From a bacterium (GTDB taxonomy: Bacteria > Vulcanimicrobiota > Vulcanimicrobiia > Vulcanimicrobiales > Vulcanimicrobiaceae), in contig JAJYCL010000022.1 of the NCBI GenBank assembly GCA_021778415.1, forward strand, positions 1-50,878: 50,878 nucleotides of DNA, written 5' to 3'. Both the position numbers and the translations under genes were made by a program. Below are positions 34,834-43,500 of the stretch, piece by piece (the stretch's first letter is position 1; each line of letters opens with the position of its first letter). The notes under the pieces are model-generated. The model saw only the letters and a list, made by a program, of their open reading frames with translations, was not told where the DNA came from and did no database searches.

Positions 34834-36401
34834 ACAACGCTATCGATGCGTCGATGCTGGATGCCGATCTGCACCTCGAGGCCGATGTGGTCATTGTCGG
34901 AAGCGGTGCCGGTGGAGGAACGACGGCGGAAATTCTTTCCCGTGCTGGCCTTCGTGTAATCATCGTCGAGGAAGGTCCGTTGCGGACATCGGCCGATTTT
35001 CATATGGTCGAACGCGAAGCCTATCCGCAACTCTATCAAGAATCGGCCGGGCGACGGACCAAAGACAAGGGCATTTTGATCCTTCAAGGCCGTTGCGTCG
35101 GCGGTTCGACGACGGTGAATTGGGCAAGCAGTTTTCGCACGCCGCTTTCCACGCTGGCGTACTGGCGCGAGCAGTTCGGCTTACACGATTATACGGTTGA
35201 AGAACTCGCACCATGGTTTGCCATGATGGAACATCGACTCAACGTCCATCCCTGGGCGGAAGCGCCAAATGAAAATAACGCAATTTTGCAACGCGGTGCA
35301 AAAAAAATCGGTGTTCCCACGAAAGTGATTCCGCGCAATGTGAAGGGGTGCTGGAATCTCGGGTATTGCGGCATGGGATGCCCCGTCAATGCGAAGCAAT
35401 CGATGCTGGTGACGACGATTCCGGCGGCGCTCGACCACGGCGCAAAACTCATTAGTCGCGTGCGAGCTCAAAAATTCATCGCCTCCGGATCGCAGATTAC
35501 GACGCTTGTCTGTAGCGCCTTAGATTCGACAGGATTGCAGCCGGGGCCACATTCCGTAATTGTCTCCGCGCGGCATTTTGTGCTCTCTGCCGGTGCTATT
35601 GGCAGTCCGGCGGTCTTGTTGCGTGCGAAGGTTCCCGATCCGTATCGGCAAATTGGAACGCGAACATTTTTGCATCCAACGGTCATTTCCGCGGCAACGA
35701 TGCCGGAGGCCGTGAACGGTTTTAGCGGCGCGCCGCAGTCGATCTATTCCGATCATTTTCTCTCGACGCAACCGATCGATGGCCCGGTCGGCTACAAACT
35801 TGAAGTTCCGCCGATTCATCCCGTGCTGACGGCGACAACGCTGATCGGCTTTGGCCGGCAACATGCCGAATTGATGGCGCAAATGCCGAACGTGCAAGTG
35901 ATCATCGCCCTCATGCGCGATGGGTTCAATGCGCAGAGCCAAGGTGGGACGGTCGGTTTAAAATCAGACTCGACGCCGCTCTTAGATTATCCGCTTGACG
36001 GGTATCTGTGGGATGGTGCGCGGCGAGCCCTAAAATCAATGGCTGCCGTGCAATTTGCGGCCGGAGCCAAGAGCGTACTGCCGATGCACGAGAACGCGCA
36101 AGCCTACACGAGCCTCGCTCAAGCCGAAGCTGCAATCGATGCGTTCCCGATGGAAGTCGCGCGCATGCACGTTGTGAGTGCCCATGTCATGGGCGGTTGC
36201 GCGATGGGCGCGGATCCGAAGAGTTCCGTTGTCGACGGCGCTGGGCGCTTTCATCATCTCGATAATCTCCACGTCTTCGACGGTTCGGTGTTCCCCACGA
36301 GTATCGGCGCAAATCCGCAACTTTCGATCTACGGTATCGTCTCCCGCAACGCCAGCAGTTTGGCGGCGCAGCTTACGGGAAAACCGGCGCCGAAAATTTA
36401 G
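34830..36401 (+). CDS. GMC-family oxidoreductase with FeS-type Cys motif
   Basis: A 523-aa flavoprotein that probably oxidises an alcohol or sugar in the periplasm. The FAD site is VVIVGSGAGGGTTAEI, then GRCVGGSTTVNWASSF and FVLSAGAIGSPAVLLRA. The C-terminal GMC part has VVSAHVMGGCAMG (catalytic His) and the closing SIGANPQLSIYGI. CWNLGYCGMGC contains C174, C180 and C184 with x5/x3 spacing, the same spacing as the [3Fe-4S] ligands of bacterial FAD-glucose dehydrogenase alpha subunit (from memory). It lacks its own signal and should be exported with the upstream Tat subunit. No multiheme beta subunit is encoded next to it. Confidence 0.87.
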   Translation: MNNAIDASMLDADLHLEADVVIVGSGAGGGTTAEILSRAGLRVIIVEEGPLRTSADFHMVEREAYPQLYQESAGRRTKDKGILILQGRCVGGSTTVNWASSFRTPLSTLAYWREQFGLHDYTVEELAPWFAMMEHRLNVHPWAEAPNENNAILQRGAKKIGVPTKVIPRNVKGCWNLGYCGMGCPVNAKQSMLVTTIPAALDHGAKLISRVRAQKFIASGSQITTLVCSALDSTGLQPGPHSVIVSARHFVLSAGAIGSPAVLLRAKVPDPYRQIGTRTFLHPTVISAATMPEAVNGFSGAPQSIYSDHFLSTQPIDGPVGYKLEVPPIHPVLTATTLIGFGRQHAELMAQMPNVQVIIALMRDGFNAQSQGGTVGLKSDSTPLLDYPLDGYLWDGARRALKSMAAVQFAAGAKSVLPMHENAQAYTSLAQAEAAIDAFPMEVARMHVVSAHVMGGCAMGADPKSSVVDGAGRFHHLDNLHVFDGSVFPTSIGANPQLSIYGIVSRNASSLAAQLTGKPAPKI

Positions 36402-36402
36402 C

Positions 36403-37488
36403 CTAATACGCGAATTCCAATCCTGTTGCGAACTGTGTCGTCCGCGCCGTTCGTTGCGCTTCAAGCGTAAAGCGCACTCGTGGTGCCGGTCGCATCACAA
36501 GACTGATCACGGAACTTCCCGTAAACCCCGCGATATCGTCGGCGATGGCGTCGTTACGCGCGTAGATCGTCATCGCCGAACTCACGTCATACGATGCTTG
36601 CACGAAATTACCGGATGAATGCGTCACTGTTCCCAAACCATTGGCGTTGGTGTCGCTACCTTGCTGCGCGAGGACGGTAAGGCCAACGCGCCGATGTCGA
36701 TAGCGGAGGGAAATGCCGTTTCGGATGAACCGATCTCGGGCAGAAATGAGCACCCGTTGCCCGGAATAGCGATAGACGGAGAGAGTGATCGGCCCGCGAT
36801 CGGCTGCTAACGATCCCATAAGATCGATGCCGGAATGCGGAGTCGCCGTCCCGCGATCATAGGATTCGACGGCGACAAGATGCGCACTCAATCCGGTGCG
36901 CAGACTTTGCGACGAGAGATCGAGCCCGATGCGCGGTTGGAACAGCGAAAATGGATTTGCGCCGACTGTTTGATCGAAGATCAAATAGTGCGTTTCCGTC
37001 GGGCGCTGGGTTTCCGGATCAATGGGGAGCGGCAAGGTGAATTGACCCACCTTTGCTCGGAACAGAGAGGTGGCGGAAAACGCTGCATGCTTTCCGGCTA
37101 TCTCGACCCACATATCTCTCGGCTGCCCGCTGCGACCGCCATCGAGGACGTATTGCTCCATCCAATAGGAGGTATTGTTTCCGAGCGTCCCGCCGCTCAA
37201 AACCTCGACTTCATCGACGATTGCCTTGGGAAGCCCCGAGGGATCCGGTGCCGAGCTATACGCCAGATTTGTTTTGATGGCGATGGGGAAGGCTCCGCGC
37301 GCGCCCGGAAGACGAAACCCGTTAGCGAGAAATCGTTCGCCGAACGGGGTGAGTTGCGGGATGATCGTGTGGCACGTCTGGCACGAGAGGCCATACCGAT
37401 GGGCAAAAACGGGGAGAGCCGACGCTCGCCCGCTGCAAAGACCGACGAGAATGAGTAGGAACCCAAAGGCAAAGAGAGGACGCAACAC
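36403..37488 (-). CDS. Monoheme cytochrome c/outer-membrane beta-barrel fusion (Cyc2-like layout)
   Basis: A 361-aa protein starting at GTG after a GGGAG ribosome site. After a signal peptide, the N-terminus reads LPVFAHRYGLSCQTCHTIIP, a single CxxCH heme site (C36, C39, H40), and then TPFGERFLANGFRL. The remaining 300 residues alternate polar and hydrophobic strands and end GLEFAY, with the C-terminal aromatic residue usual for outer-membrane barrels. Short heme domain plus porin is the layout of Cyc2 iron oxidases and related porin-cytochromes. The barrel here is smaller and the substrate is unproven. A DtxR-like palindrome sits in the promoter region. Confidence 0.75.
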   Translation of the reverse strand: MLRPLFAFGFLLILVGLCSGRASALPVFAHRYGLSCQTCHTIIPQLTPFGERFLANGFRLPGARGAFPIAIKTNLAYSSAPDPSGLPKAIVDEVEVLSGGTLGNNTSYWMEQYVLDGGRSGQPRDMWVEIAGKHAAFSATSLFRAKVGQFTLPLPIDPETQRPTETHYLIFDQTVGANPFSLFQPRIGLDLSSQSLRTGLSAHLVAVESYDRGTATPHSGIDLMGSLAADRGPITLSVYRYSGQRVLISARDRFIRNGISLRYRHRRVGLTVLAQQGSDTNANGLGTVTHSSGNFVQASYDVSSAMTIYARNDAIADDIAGFTGSSVISLVMRPAPRVRFTLEAQRTARTTQFATGLEFAY

Positions 37489-37509
37489 GGGGAATCTCCC
37501 AAAATGTAG

Positions 37510-37523
37510 TTAGGCGTGCCTAA
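37510..37523. promoter_or_regulatory. Perfect 14-bp palindrome, DtxR/IdeR/MntR-like, upstream of the cytochrome-porin gene
   Basis: TTAGGC-GT-GCCTAA, with its near end 21 nt before the GTG start. TTAGGC/GCCTAA half-sites resemble the core of operators for DtxR-family iron or manganese repressors. In the gene direction a TATATT hexamer partly overlaps the palindrome and could be the -10 element, so binding there would block transcription. The regulator is not in the window. Confidence 0.55.
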
Positions 37524-37657
37524 TATACTCCCGAGTAAACCCTTATACCACGACGGGTGTCGCAGGGAATCCCAATCTTTGTATGCAAGGCGGCTTTACC
37601 CGGGCGTGTCTTTTCCGAGATGTGCCGATTTGGGTATTGTGGGAGCCGAGCCGTATC

Positions 37658-38044
37658 ATGGATGTTCGTTATTCGCCGAGTAGGCGCGAGCAAGAATCGG
37701 GTTTGCCGCCGCGTGCGACGCCAAAAAACTATTTGATGGCGTGGCTTTTGGTTATGCTCAAAGAAGGCGATTTGCACGGATACGAGATTATGAAATCGCT
37801 CCGCGAGCGCTTCGATGTCGTTGCCGATCCCGGTACGGTCTACCGCAGCCTGCGCAAACTCGAACAGGACGGCAACATTTCATCGTGGTGGAATCCGGCA
37901 GAGCAGGGGCCTGCGCGCCGTGTCTATGCATTGACGGAGCGCGGTCATGAAGTTCTTGGATTATGGAGCGCTGCGCTGGGTTCGTATCGAACAAGTCTCG
38001 ATGCGTTTTTTAAGCTCTACGAGGCAGATTCGCCGAAACCATGA
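37658..38044 (+). CDS. PadR-family transcriptional regulator
   Basis: A 128-aa winged-helix protein. PKNYLMAWLLVMLKEGDLHGYEIMKSLRERF and TVYRSLRKLEQDGNISS are the PadR N-terminal helices and recognition helix. ARRVYALTERGHEVL is the wing. A short helical C-terminus probably serves dimerisation. It resembles the poly-3-hydroxybutyrate-responsive (PhaQ) branch in its PKN(Y/F)L start, but no PHB genes are nearby. The ATG at 37658 begins the protein; upstream in-frame codons lie in the promoter region. ATGA overlap with the MBL-fold gene makes that its likely partner or target. Confidence 0.85.
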   Translation: MDVRYSPSRREQESGLPPRATPKNYLMAWLLVMLKEGDLHGYEIMKSLRERFDVVADPGTVYRSLRKLEQDGNISSWWNPAEQGPARRVYALTERGHEVLGLWSAALGSYRTSLDAFFKLYEADSPKP

Positions 38045-38835
38045 TTAGCGCGCTATTCTTGGGAAGCGGCGGAGCCCGTTTTGTTGTCGCGCGCCAGTTG
38101 CGAGCTTCCGGTGGAATGTGGTTAACCTTCGGTGAGACGCAGATTCATGTCGATCCGGGGCCCGGTGCGCTCGTTCGCGCGCTGACGCACGTTCCGCCGT
38201 GTAATCCTCGCGATTTGCAGGCCATTGTGCTATCGCATAAGCATCTCGATCATGCTGGCGACGTCAATGCCATGATCGAAGCGATGACATCGGGCGGCTT
38301 TCGCAAACGCGGACTTTTCCTTGCGCCGGCCGATGCCTACGATGCCGATTCGATCGTCCTTGAGTATGCGCGAGCATTTGTCGAGCAGTGCGTGACGCTG
38401 GAGGCAAGCGGCGGCCCATACGCGATTGGTGACGTTGCGTTGCGCACATCCATGCGCCATCATCATGGCGTCGATACCTATGGCATGCATTTTACCTATC
38501 GCGATAGCACGGTCTCGTATCTTCCGTGCGGAAAATATTTTGATGGTTTGGCCGAGGATTATTGCGCTCATAAGCCCGATGTTCTCATTGTGAACGTCTT
38601 GCGATTTGCCGACGGAATGAATGTCGATCATCTGACGTGGGAACAGGCTCGCTCCGTCGTTGCCGACGTGAAGCCGCGCGTTGCCGTCTTTCAGCATTTC
38701 GGCACCCAAATGTTAGAACGCCAGCCCGAGCACATGGCCCAAGAACTCGAAGATGAACTTGGCATTCGCGTGATTGCCGCGTATGATAATTTGCGTATCG
38801 ACCTCTCGACGGAAATGGCGGCGGCCTATGCCTGA
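38041..38835 (+). CDS. MBL-fold metallohydrolase (RNase Z-like superfamily)
   Basis: A 264-aa metallo-beta-lactamase fold protein. VLSHKHLDHAGD is the metal motif (H-x-H-x-D-H), THVDPGP-type residues occur near the N-terminus (IHVDPGPGA), and MRHHHGVDTYG and VAVFQHFG supply later ligands. The SGGARF start with a Gly-rich strand is like that of the RNase Z/PhnP branch. The substrate cannot be deduced. Translationally coupled to the PadR gene and followed by a GNAT gene with an 8-nt overlap. Confidence 0.85.
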   Translation: MISALFLGSGGARFVVARQLRASGGMWLTFGETQIHVDPGPGALVRALTHVPPCNPRDLQAIVLSHKHLDHAGDVNAMIEAMTSGGFRKRGLFLAPADAYDADSIVLEYARAFVEQCVTLEASGGPYAIGDVALRTSMRHHHGVDTYGMHFTYRDSTVSYLPCGKYFDGLAEDYCAHKPDVLIVNVLRFADGMNVDHLTWEQARSVVADVKPRVAVFQHFGTQMLERQPEHMAQELEDELGIRVIAAYDNLRIDLSTEMAAAYA

Positions 38836-39250
38836 ATTGCGTCGGGCTCGTGCCGAAGAACTCGTTGAATTCGTGCGCGTGCATGAACGTGCGGCGCGCT
38901 CGTCGTTTTTTGGTTTTCCAACGATTTGGCATGAAGAATCCTACGATGTCGCTGCATTCGAGGGCGATATAATCGTTGGTGTGGCGCGCGTCGGTGTTGC
39001 CGCTTCGTTGGCGCAAATCGAGCGCGTGATCGTCTCGCCGGATCACCGTAGGCGCGGCGTTGGGCGCGATCTGGTGGAGATGCTTGCCGATATTGCGAAT
39101 TATTACAACTGTCACAAGCTCTGCGCGCAAGCCGTTGTCGATTCCGCGGCGGAACGTTTTTATGCCGCGTGTGGATTAGGGCGCGAGGCTGTCTTGCTGC
39201 AACATACGTTTAAGCTGGATATTGCTCTGCTGCGACGCTATTTACTCTAG
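38828..39250 (+). CDS. GNAT-family N-acetyltransferase
   Basis: A 140-aa acetyltransferase. RVIVSPDHRRRGVGRDLVEML is motif A for acetyl-CoA binding (R/Q-x-x-G-x-G/A). AAERFYAACGLGREAVLLQHTF is the closing motif B. The start at 38828 is inside the end of the MBL gene. The substrate is unknown; the fold is ArgA/YhbS-like. Its 3' end overlaps the convergent DUF4097-like gene by 9 nt. Confidence 0.85.
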   Translation: MPELRRARAEELVEFVRVHERAARSSFFGFPTIWHEESYDVAAFEGDIIVGVARVGVAASLAQIERVIVSPDHRRRGVGRDLVEMLADIANYYNCHKLCAQAVVDSAAERFYAACGLGREAVLLQHTFKLDIALLRRYLL

Positions 39251-40309
39251 CGGAGGTCGATGCCCGCGCCGCGGTGGCCGACGCGTGCCCGCGCGGGCAC
39301 GCTGACGGCCAGGCGGCACTCGGCGATTCGTGGTCTTGCCTCGATACGCTCCGCCGGCACGGATCTGACGTGCCTTTTTAAAGGCCGGCGCGGAAAAAAT
39401 TTGTGCTCGATGTGCGAGATTTGGGTGTGATTCCAAGGAGCCGTTATAGAGCAGCACGCTCCGACCGGCCATCGCCGTAACAACCGGGCCGCTGTGTGAA
39501 TTGTAGTGCGAAAACACCGTCCCGCGACTGGTGTTCACTTGCGCATTGGAACCCTGGGCGATGCCGATGGCCACGCTCCCACGCTGCGATTCAAAGCGAG
39601 CCAGTCCCGGGCGGAATCGCCCGTCGTCATACATCACCGATCCGGTGACGCTCGATGCGGCAATCTGTTGCACGTCGCAGTGCGCGAAAGAAAGATTTCC
39701 GACCAGGCTGCGCGAGCGAATGCGTTCGAAGGTAGAATTGACCGCGACAACCGGGCCGCGAAGTGTTTGCGTAAACGCCGTTCCACTCACGTTGCGAAGA
39801 AATATTCCACCTTGCCGGGTGGTGGCAACCATCGTTGTGCCGCGAAGATTTGCCATCGCAATTTGACCAGTGCCAACGTCAACAATGATCGCCGATGTCC
39901 GCATAGGGACACGCATTGTGATGTCACCGCTGCCGCGAAGAAAGACGCCATTGTGCTCGCCGGATCCAAGATTCGGTAACGCAAAGGATTCAGCTCGAAG
40001 ACTGGGCAGATTGTATGCCGAAGGCGGTGTGACGCCGGGTATGGCAAGATTGCGCGGGTAGTGCGCGTTGACGAATGCGGTGTCGCCATGCTGAATATCC
40101 ACGGCATTGCCGGAGTTGATTTGAATCGTGGGCTGATTCCACCCGATAATATGCACGCGCCCGCTTGGTGCTGAAATCCGGATGACCGGATTCGCGCCAA
40201 CACTAAACGCCTGAGTCGCCGCTTGTGCTGCGACCCCGCAAAAAAGCATGCAGGCGAAAGCCAGCGTAGCCGCCCATGCGGCCCACGCTCGCGTTGGGCA
40301 TTCATTCAC
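39242..40309 (-). CDS. Secreted DUF4097-like beta-helix protein with basic tail
   Basis: A 355-aa protein with a signal peptide (AATLAFACMLFCGVAAQA). Its body is short beta repeats with regular Gly/Ser turns (ISAPSGRVHIIGW, RGSGDITMRV, VGTGQIAMANLRG, RQGGIFLRNVSG), as in the DUF4097 putative-adhesin family. About 45 C-terminal residues are very rich in Arg, Pro and Gly and may bind polyanions. It is the last gene of the sigma/two-component operon and is its most likely output or sensed envelope factor. The function is unproven. Confidence 0.75.
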   Translation of the reverse strand: MNECPTRAWAAWAATLAFACMLFCGVAAQAATQAFSVGANPVIRISAPSGRVHIIGWNQPTIQINSGNAVDIQHGDTAFVNAHYPRNLAIPGVTPPSAYNLPSLRAESFALPNLGSGEHNGVFLRGSGDITMRVPMRTSAIIVDVGTGQIAMANLRGTTMVATTRQGGIFLRNVSGTAFTQTLRGPVVAVNSTFERIRSRSLVGNLSFAHCDVQQIAASSVTGSVMYDDGRFRPGLARFESQRGSVAIGIAQGSNAQVNTSRGTVFSHYNSHSGPVVTAMAGRSVLLYNGSLESHPNLAHRAQIFSAPAFKKARQIRAGGAYRGKTTNRRVPPGRQRARAGTRRPPRRGHRPPLE

Positions 40310-40340
40310 GCTGCTATCATAGCGAGTTCAGTCGCGACCT

Positions 40341-41783
40341 TCATGAAGGTTCGGTGAGCGATGGGTCCAGGCGCGGCAAGCGGATGCTCATCCGTGCCCC
40401 ACCTCCCGGCGCATGTTCGGCCGTCACATCGCCGCCGTGCACGCGGGCAACCGACCGGACGATCGCAAGGCCGAGTCCGGTGCCCGGCGTCGTGCGGTTG
40501 TGCGCTTTGTCGGCGCGATAAAAGCGCTCGAAAATATGCGCCAGCGCCTCATCGGGAATTCCGGAGCCCGTATCTTCTACGACGACCACGGCCATCGGGC
40601 CATCGGTTCCGACATGGACATGCACTTCACCGCTGCCGGTGAATTTAATGGCATTGTCGATGAGGTTGCTGATACTTTGGCACAGCAATGTGGCTTCGCC
40701 TAAAACGAGCGGAGCCGGTTGCTCAAAATCGAAGCGGAGATCGAGGCCCTTTTCACGGGCACGTTGCGATGTGGATTGTACGGCATCGCGGGCTACGGCC
40801 GAAAGCGATAGCGGTTCAATCGCAATCGTATCGCCACGATCGGCCTTGGCCAGTGTGAGCATGCCGCCGACCATATTCGCGAGTGCTGTAGATTCGCGGA
40901 CGATCGTCTGCAGAGATTCGGCGCGGATTTCCGGATTCTCGTCTCCCCAGCGCAAGAGCATTTGTGCGTTGGCATTGATCGAGGTAAGCGGGGTTCTGAG
41001 CTCATGCGAAGCATCGGAAATGAACTGTCGCTCACGAGCAAAGGCCTCTTCGAGGCGTTCTAGTAGCTCATCAAAACTCGATGCCAGGATGCCGATTTCG
41101 TCGTGCCGCGTTTCCCAGCCCAGTCGCGTATCGAGCTTGTCGGCGGCAATGTGTTGCATTGCCGATGCAAGCGCTTCAATTGGCCGGATGGTACGACGTG
41201 CCAAGGCAAACGAGATGAGAACGATGCCGATGCCGACGAGAATGACGACAGCAATGATCGCTTCGCGAATGCGTGTAAATGCCTGATAGAGTTGATCCAG
41301 CGGTTCGCCGACGATAATGACAACGTTAGTTTTCTCATCGACGGTATGAAAGCGTTCGGTCACAAAATAGGGTCGGGACGCAACGGTTACAATACGATGA
41401 ATCGTGGGGCGATTCGCCGTGGGCCCAATGGGTGACGGGAAGGCGTTGCTTCCAAGGTTCGGGCTTTTTGCAAGCGGATAGCCGTTCGCGTTATCGATTT
41501 GCACAAATGTTGTTGGCGATTGCCACGATGCAAGATTCCCCGGGCTCAGCAGTGCGTCGAGCGGAGATTGATCGAACGCTTCGGCAGTGAACGGATTGTT
41601 CGAGGAGGCCTGTTGAACGATTTCGTTCAGCGTCGCATCGGTTCGCGACTGGACCTCACTGAGCAAAATCGCTTGGAGCGCCCATCCAAGAAGAAGCGCC
41701 ACGAGCAAAGTCGCGCCTAATAGAAGCGCTGAAAAAGAAAAAGCGATTTGGAGACGCAGCGAGCGTGCCAGCCACGCTCTCAT
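40341..41783 (-). CDS. Sensor histidine kinase
   Basis: A 480-aa transmembrane kinase: TM1 about 13-40, a periplasmic domain to about 175, TM2 about 176-195, HAMP (RTIRPIEALASAMQHIAADKL) about 196-250. HisKA has SHELRTPLTS with phospho-acceptor H260. HATPase has the N box LCQSISNLIDNAIKFT, G1 VEDTGSGIPD, the F box and G2 TGLGLAIVRS. It should phosphorylate the OmpR-type regulator encoded 6 nt upstream. The signal is unknown; the sensing domain has no recognisable fold. Confidence 0.93.
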   Translation of the reverse strand: MRAWLARSLRLQIAFSFSALLLGATLLVALLLGWALQAILLSEVQSRTDATLNEIVQQASSNNPFTAEAFDQSPLDALLSPGNLASWQSPTTFVQIDNANGYPLAKSPNLGSNAFPSPIGPTANRPTIHRIVTVASRPYFVTERFHTVDEKTNVVIIVGEPLDQLYQAFTRIREAIIAVVILVGIGIVLISFALARRTIRPIEALASAMQHIAADKLDTRLGWETRHDEIGILASSFDELLERLEEAFARERQFISDASHELRTPLTSINANAQMLLRWGDENPEIRAESLQTIVRESTALANMVGGMLTLAKADRGDTIAIEPLSLSAVARDAVQSTSQRAREKGLDLRFDFEQPAPLVLGEATLLCQSISNLIDNAIKFTGSGEVHVHVGTDGPMAVVVVEDTGSGIPDEALAHIFERFYRADKAHNRTTPGTGLGLAIVRSVARVHGGDVTAEHAPGGGARMSIRLPRLDPSLTEPS

Positions 41784-41789
41784 CGCACG

Positions 41790-42467
41790 TCAATCCTTGA
41801 TGGTATAACCGACGCCACGAACGGTCGTGATGAGCTTGTGATCGAAACCGTCGTCGATTTTGCCGCGAAGATAGCGAATATAGACATCGATCAAGTTGGA
41901 ATCGCCAAGAAAATCGCTGCCCCAAACGCCGTTAAAAATCTCATCGCGCGTATGCACTTTATTCCTATGCACGAGCAAAAATTCAAGCAGGGCGTATTCT
42001 TTGGCAGTAAGTTCGATCGCTTTCTCGCCGCGCATAACTTCGTGACGATCGCGATCCATGCGTAGCCCGTGAAGTTCGACCACGTTGTTTGATGGACCGC
42101 GATCTCGCAGGCGCGCTCGCACGCGCGCGAGGAGTTCATCGGTGGCAAAGGGCTTGGTGAGATAGTCGTCCGCGCCGAGATCTAAGCCTTCCACTTTGTC
42201 CGGAATGCGATCTCGGGCGGTGAGCATGATGATCGGAACCTGAGATTTCACGCGCAAACGACGGCAGACTTCAAGGCCGTCCATGCGCGGAAGCATGAGA
42301 TCGAGGATGACGAGATCGGGTTCTTTGAGGGCAAGTTCAAGGCCGGCAAGACCATCGCGCGCGACGGAGACATCGTAGCCTTCATGTGCGAGTTCAAGTT
42401 CAAGTACGCGGGCAATCGCCGCATCATCCTCGATGACGACGATCCGATGCTTCGGCGGATTTTCCAT
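41790..42467 (-). CDS. OmpR-family response regulator
   Basis: A 225-aa response regulator. The receiver has the acidic pair D14/D15, phospho-acceptor D56 in LVILDLMLP, the Thr in IIMLTAR and the Lys in DYLTKPF. The C-terminal winged helix (ELTAKEYALLEFLL, DVYIRYLRGKID, TTVRGVGY) is of OmpR/PhoB type. It is followed after 6 nt by its kinase and preceded by the anti-sigma candidate, giving one operon with the sigma factor. Confidence 0.95.
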   Translation of the reverse strand: MENPPKHRIVVIEDDAAIARVLELELAHEGYDVSVARDGLAGLELALKEPDLVILDLMLPRMDGLEVCRRLRVKSQVPIIMLTARDRIPDKVEGLDLGADDYLTKPFATDELLARVRARLRDRGPSNNVVELHGLRMDRDRHEVMRGEKAIELTAKEYALLEFLLVHRNKVHTRDEIFNGVWGSDFLGDSNLIDVYIRYLRGKIDDGFDHKLITTVRGVGYTIKD

Positions 42468-42477
42468 CGGTGTGAGA

Positions 42478-42843
42478 TTAGCGACGGTGGGAGATGCGTT
42501 GCGGGGCCAACGGCGTTATACCGACCGTCAACCAAAATGCGAGGAGCATGCCGCTAGAAATCCACGCGAGCGTATCGACGTTGACGAGCGCCGAAACAGA
42601 TTGCTTGGTAAACGAGTCGATGGCCGCGACAATGGGTGCCCCACTCCCGGTCATCAATGCAAGCGCTGCCCAAACGAGAACGGCGAGGCAGGCCCCGATA
42701 ATCGTCAGCTCCCAAGACCAAGCCGGGGCCGTCGATCGGTCGATGGTTCGAGCAAGAATCGCCGAGCGCAAGCCCGCTGGCGGCTCATCGAGCGGCAGCG
42801 CGGCGATTGCGAGATCCAAGTCATCGTACGGTTCATGCATCAT
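42478..42843 (-). CDS. Small membrane protein, candidate anti-sigma factor
   Basis: A 121-aa protein. The N-terminal 40 residues are acidic and soluble (EPYDDLDLAIAALPLDEPPAG). Two hydrophobic helices follow (LTIIGACLAVLVWAALALM and TLAWISSGMLLAFWLTVGI). Its position right after an ECF sigma gene with an ATGA overlap suggests an anti-sigma factor, but it lacks the zinc-binding HxxxCxxC motif. The alternative is an accessory membrane subunit of the adjacent kinase. Start at 42843 or the next codon, 42840. Confidence 0.65.
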   Translation of the reverse strand: MMHEPYDDLDLAIAALPLDEPPAGLRSAILARTIDRSTAPAWSWELTIIGACLAVLVWAALALMTGSGAPIVAAIDSFTKQSVSALVNVDTLAWISSGMLLAFWLTVGITPLAPQRISHRR

Positions 42844-43433
42844 GGCGTTACCCCATCATTCTCCAGTAGTATTCGTAACTGCTCCTTGGCACGAAAAAGA
42901 TGCGTTTTTACCGTTCCTATGGGCAAGCTCAGAACCTCGGCGATTTCCTCATACCGCTTGCCTTGGATATGGAAAAGCGTGATAACGGTGCGATATTTTT
43001 CCGGCAGGGCATCGATGGCTCCGCGGAGTCGGCGGGCCTGATCCGAAAGGACGGCTTGCTGTTCAGGCCCGGCCCCAGGATCAGCCCGATCAGGCATCTC
43101 ATCGTTGCTCAGCCGCTTACGCTTGTTGATCCGGTCGATTGCCGCATGATAGGCGATCGCGTAAATCCAGGTGGAAAATTTCGCTTCAGGTTTGAAGCTG
43201 GCCAATGCGCGATAGGCTTTAAAGAAGCACTCTTGCGTCACATCGGCCGCTTCGTCAGCATTGCGCAGCATGCGGTACGTCAGATGGTAGATCGGACGCT
43301 CGTAGCGTTCGACTAATCCCGTGAAGCCGTTAGGATCGCCGCGCAACGTGCGTGCGACATCTAAGCGATCGAGTTGGGCGGGATCGAGAGTTGCGATGCG
43401 AGGGGCCTCCAAAAGAACTGCCGACACGCCCAT
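42840..43433 (-). CDS. ECF sigma factor (sigma-70 family)
   Basis: A sigma factor of about 197 aa. Region 2 is GFTGLVERYERPIYHLTYRMLRNADEAADVTQECFFKAYRAL with FSTWIYAIAYHAAID, and region 4 is LPEKYRTVITLFHIQGKRYEEIAEVLSLPIGTVKTHLFRAKEQL. It directs polymerase to stress or envelope promoters. The ATG at 43433 is used here; a GTG at 43481, closely behind GGAGG, would add 16 residues. The gene begins next to repeat cluster 3, so its promoter must lie within or between those repeats. Confidence 0.9.
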   Translation of the reverse strand: MGVSAVLLEAPRIATLDPAQLDRLDVARTLRGDPNGFTGLVERYERPIYHLTYRMLRNADEAADVTQECFFKAYRALASFKPEAKFSTWIYAIAYHAAIDRINKRKRLSNDEMPDRADPGAGPEQQAVLSDQARRLRGAIDALPEKYRTVITLFHIQGKRYEEIAEVLSLPIGTVKTHLFRAKEQLRILLENDGVTP

Positions 43434-43500
43434 GGTACGCCAAAAGCGCTCCCATGTTTCATCCCCCGCCGGTGACGCCACCCCTCCAGTCCGGTCGCCA

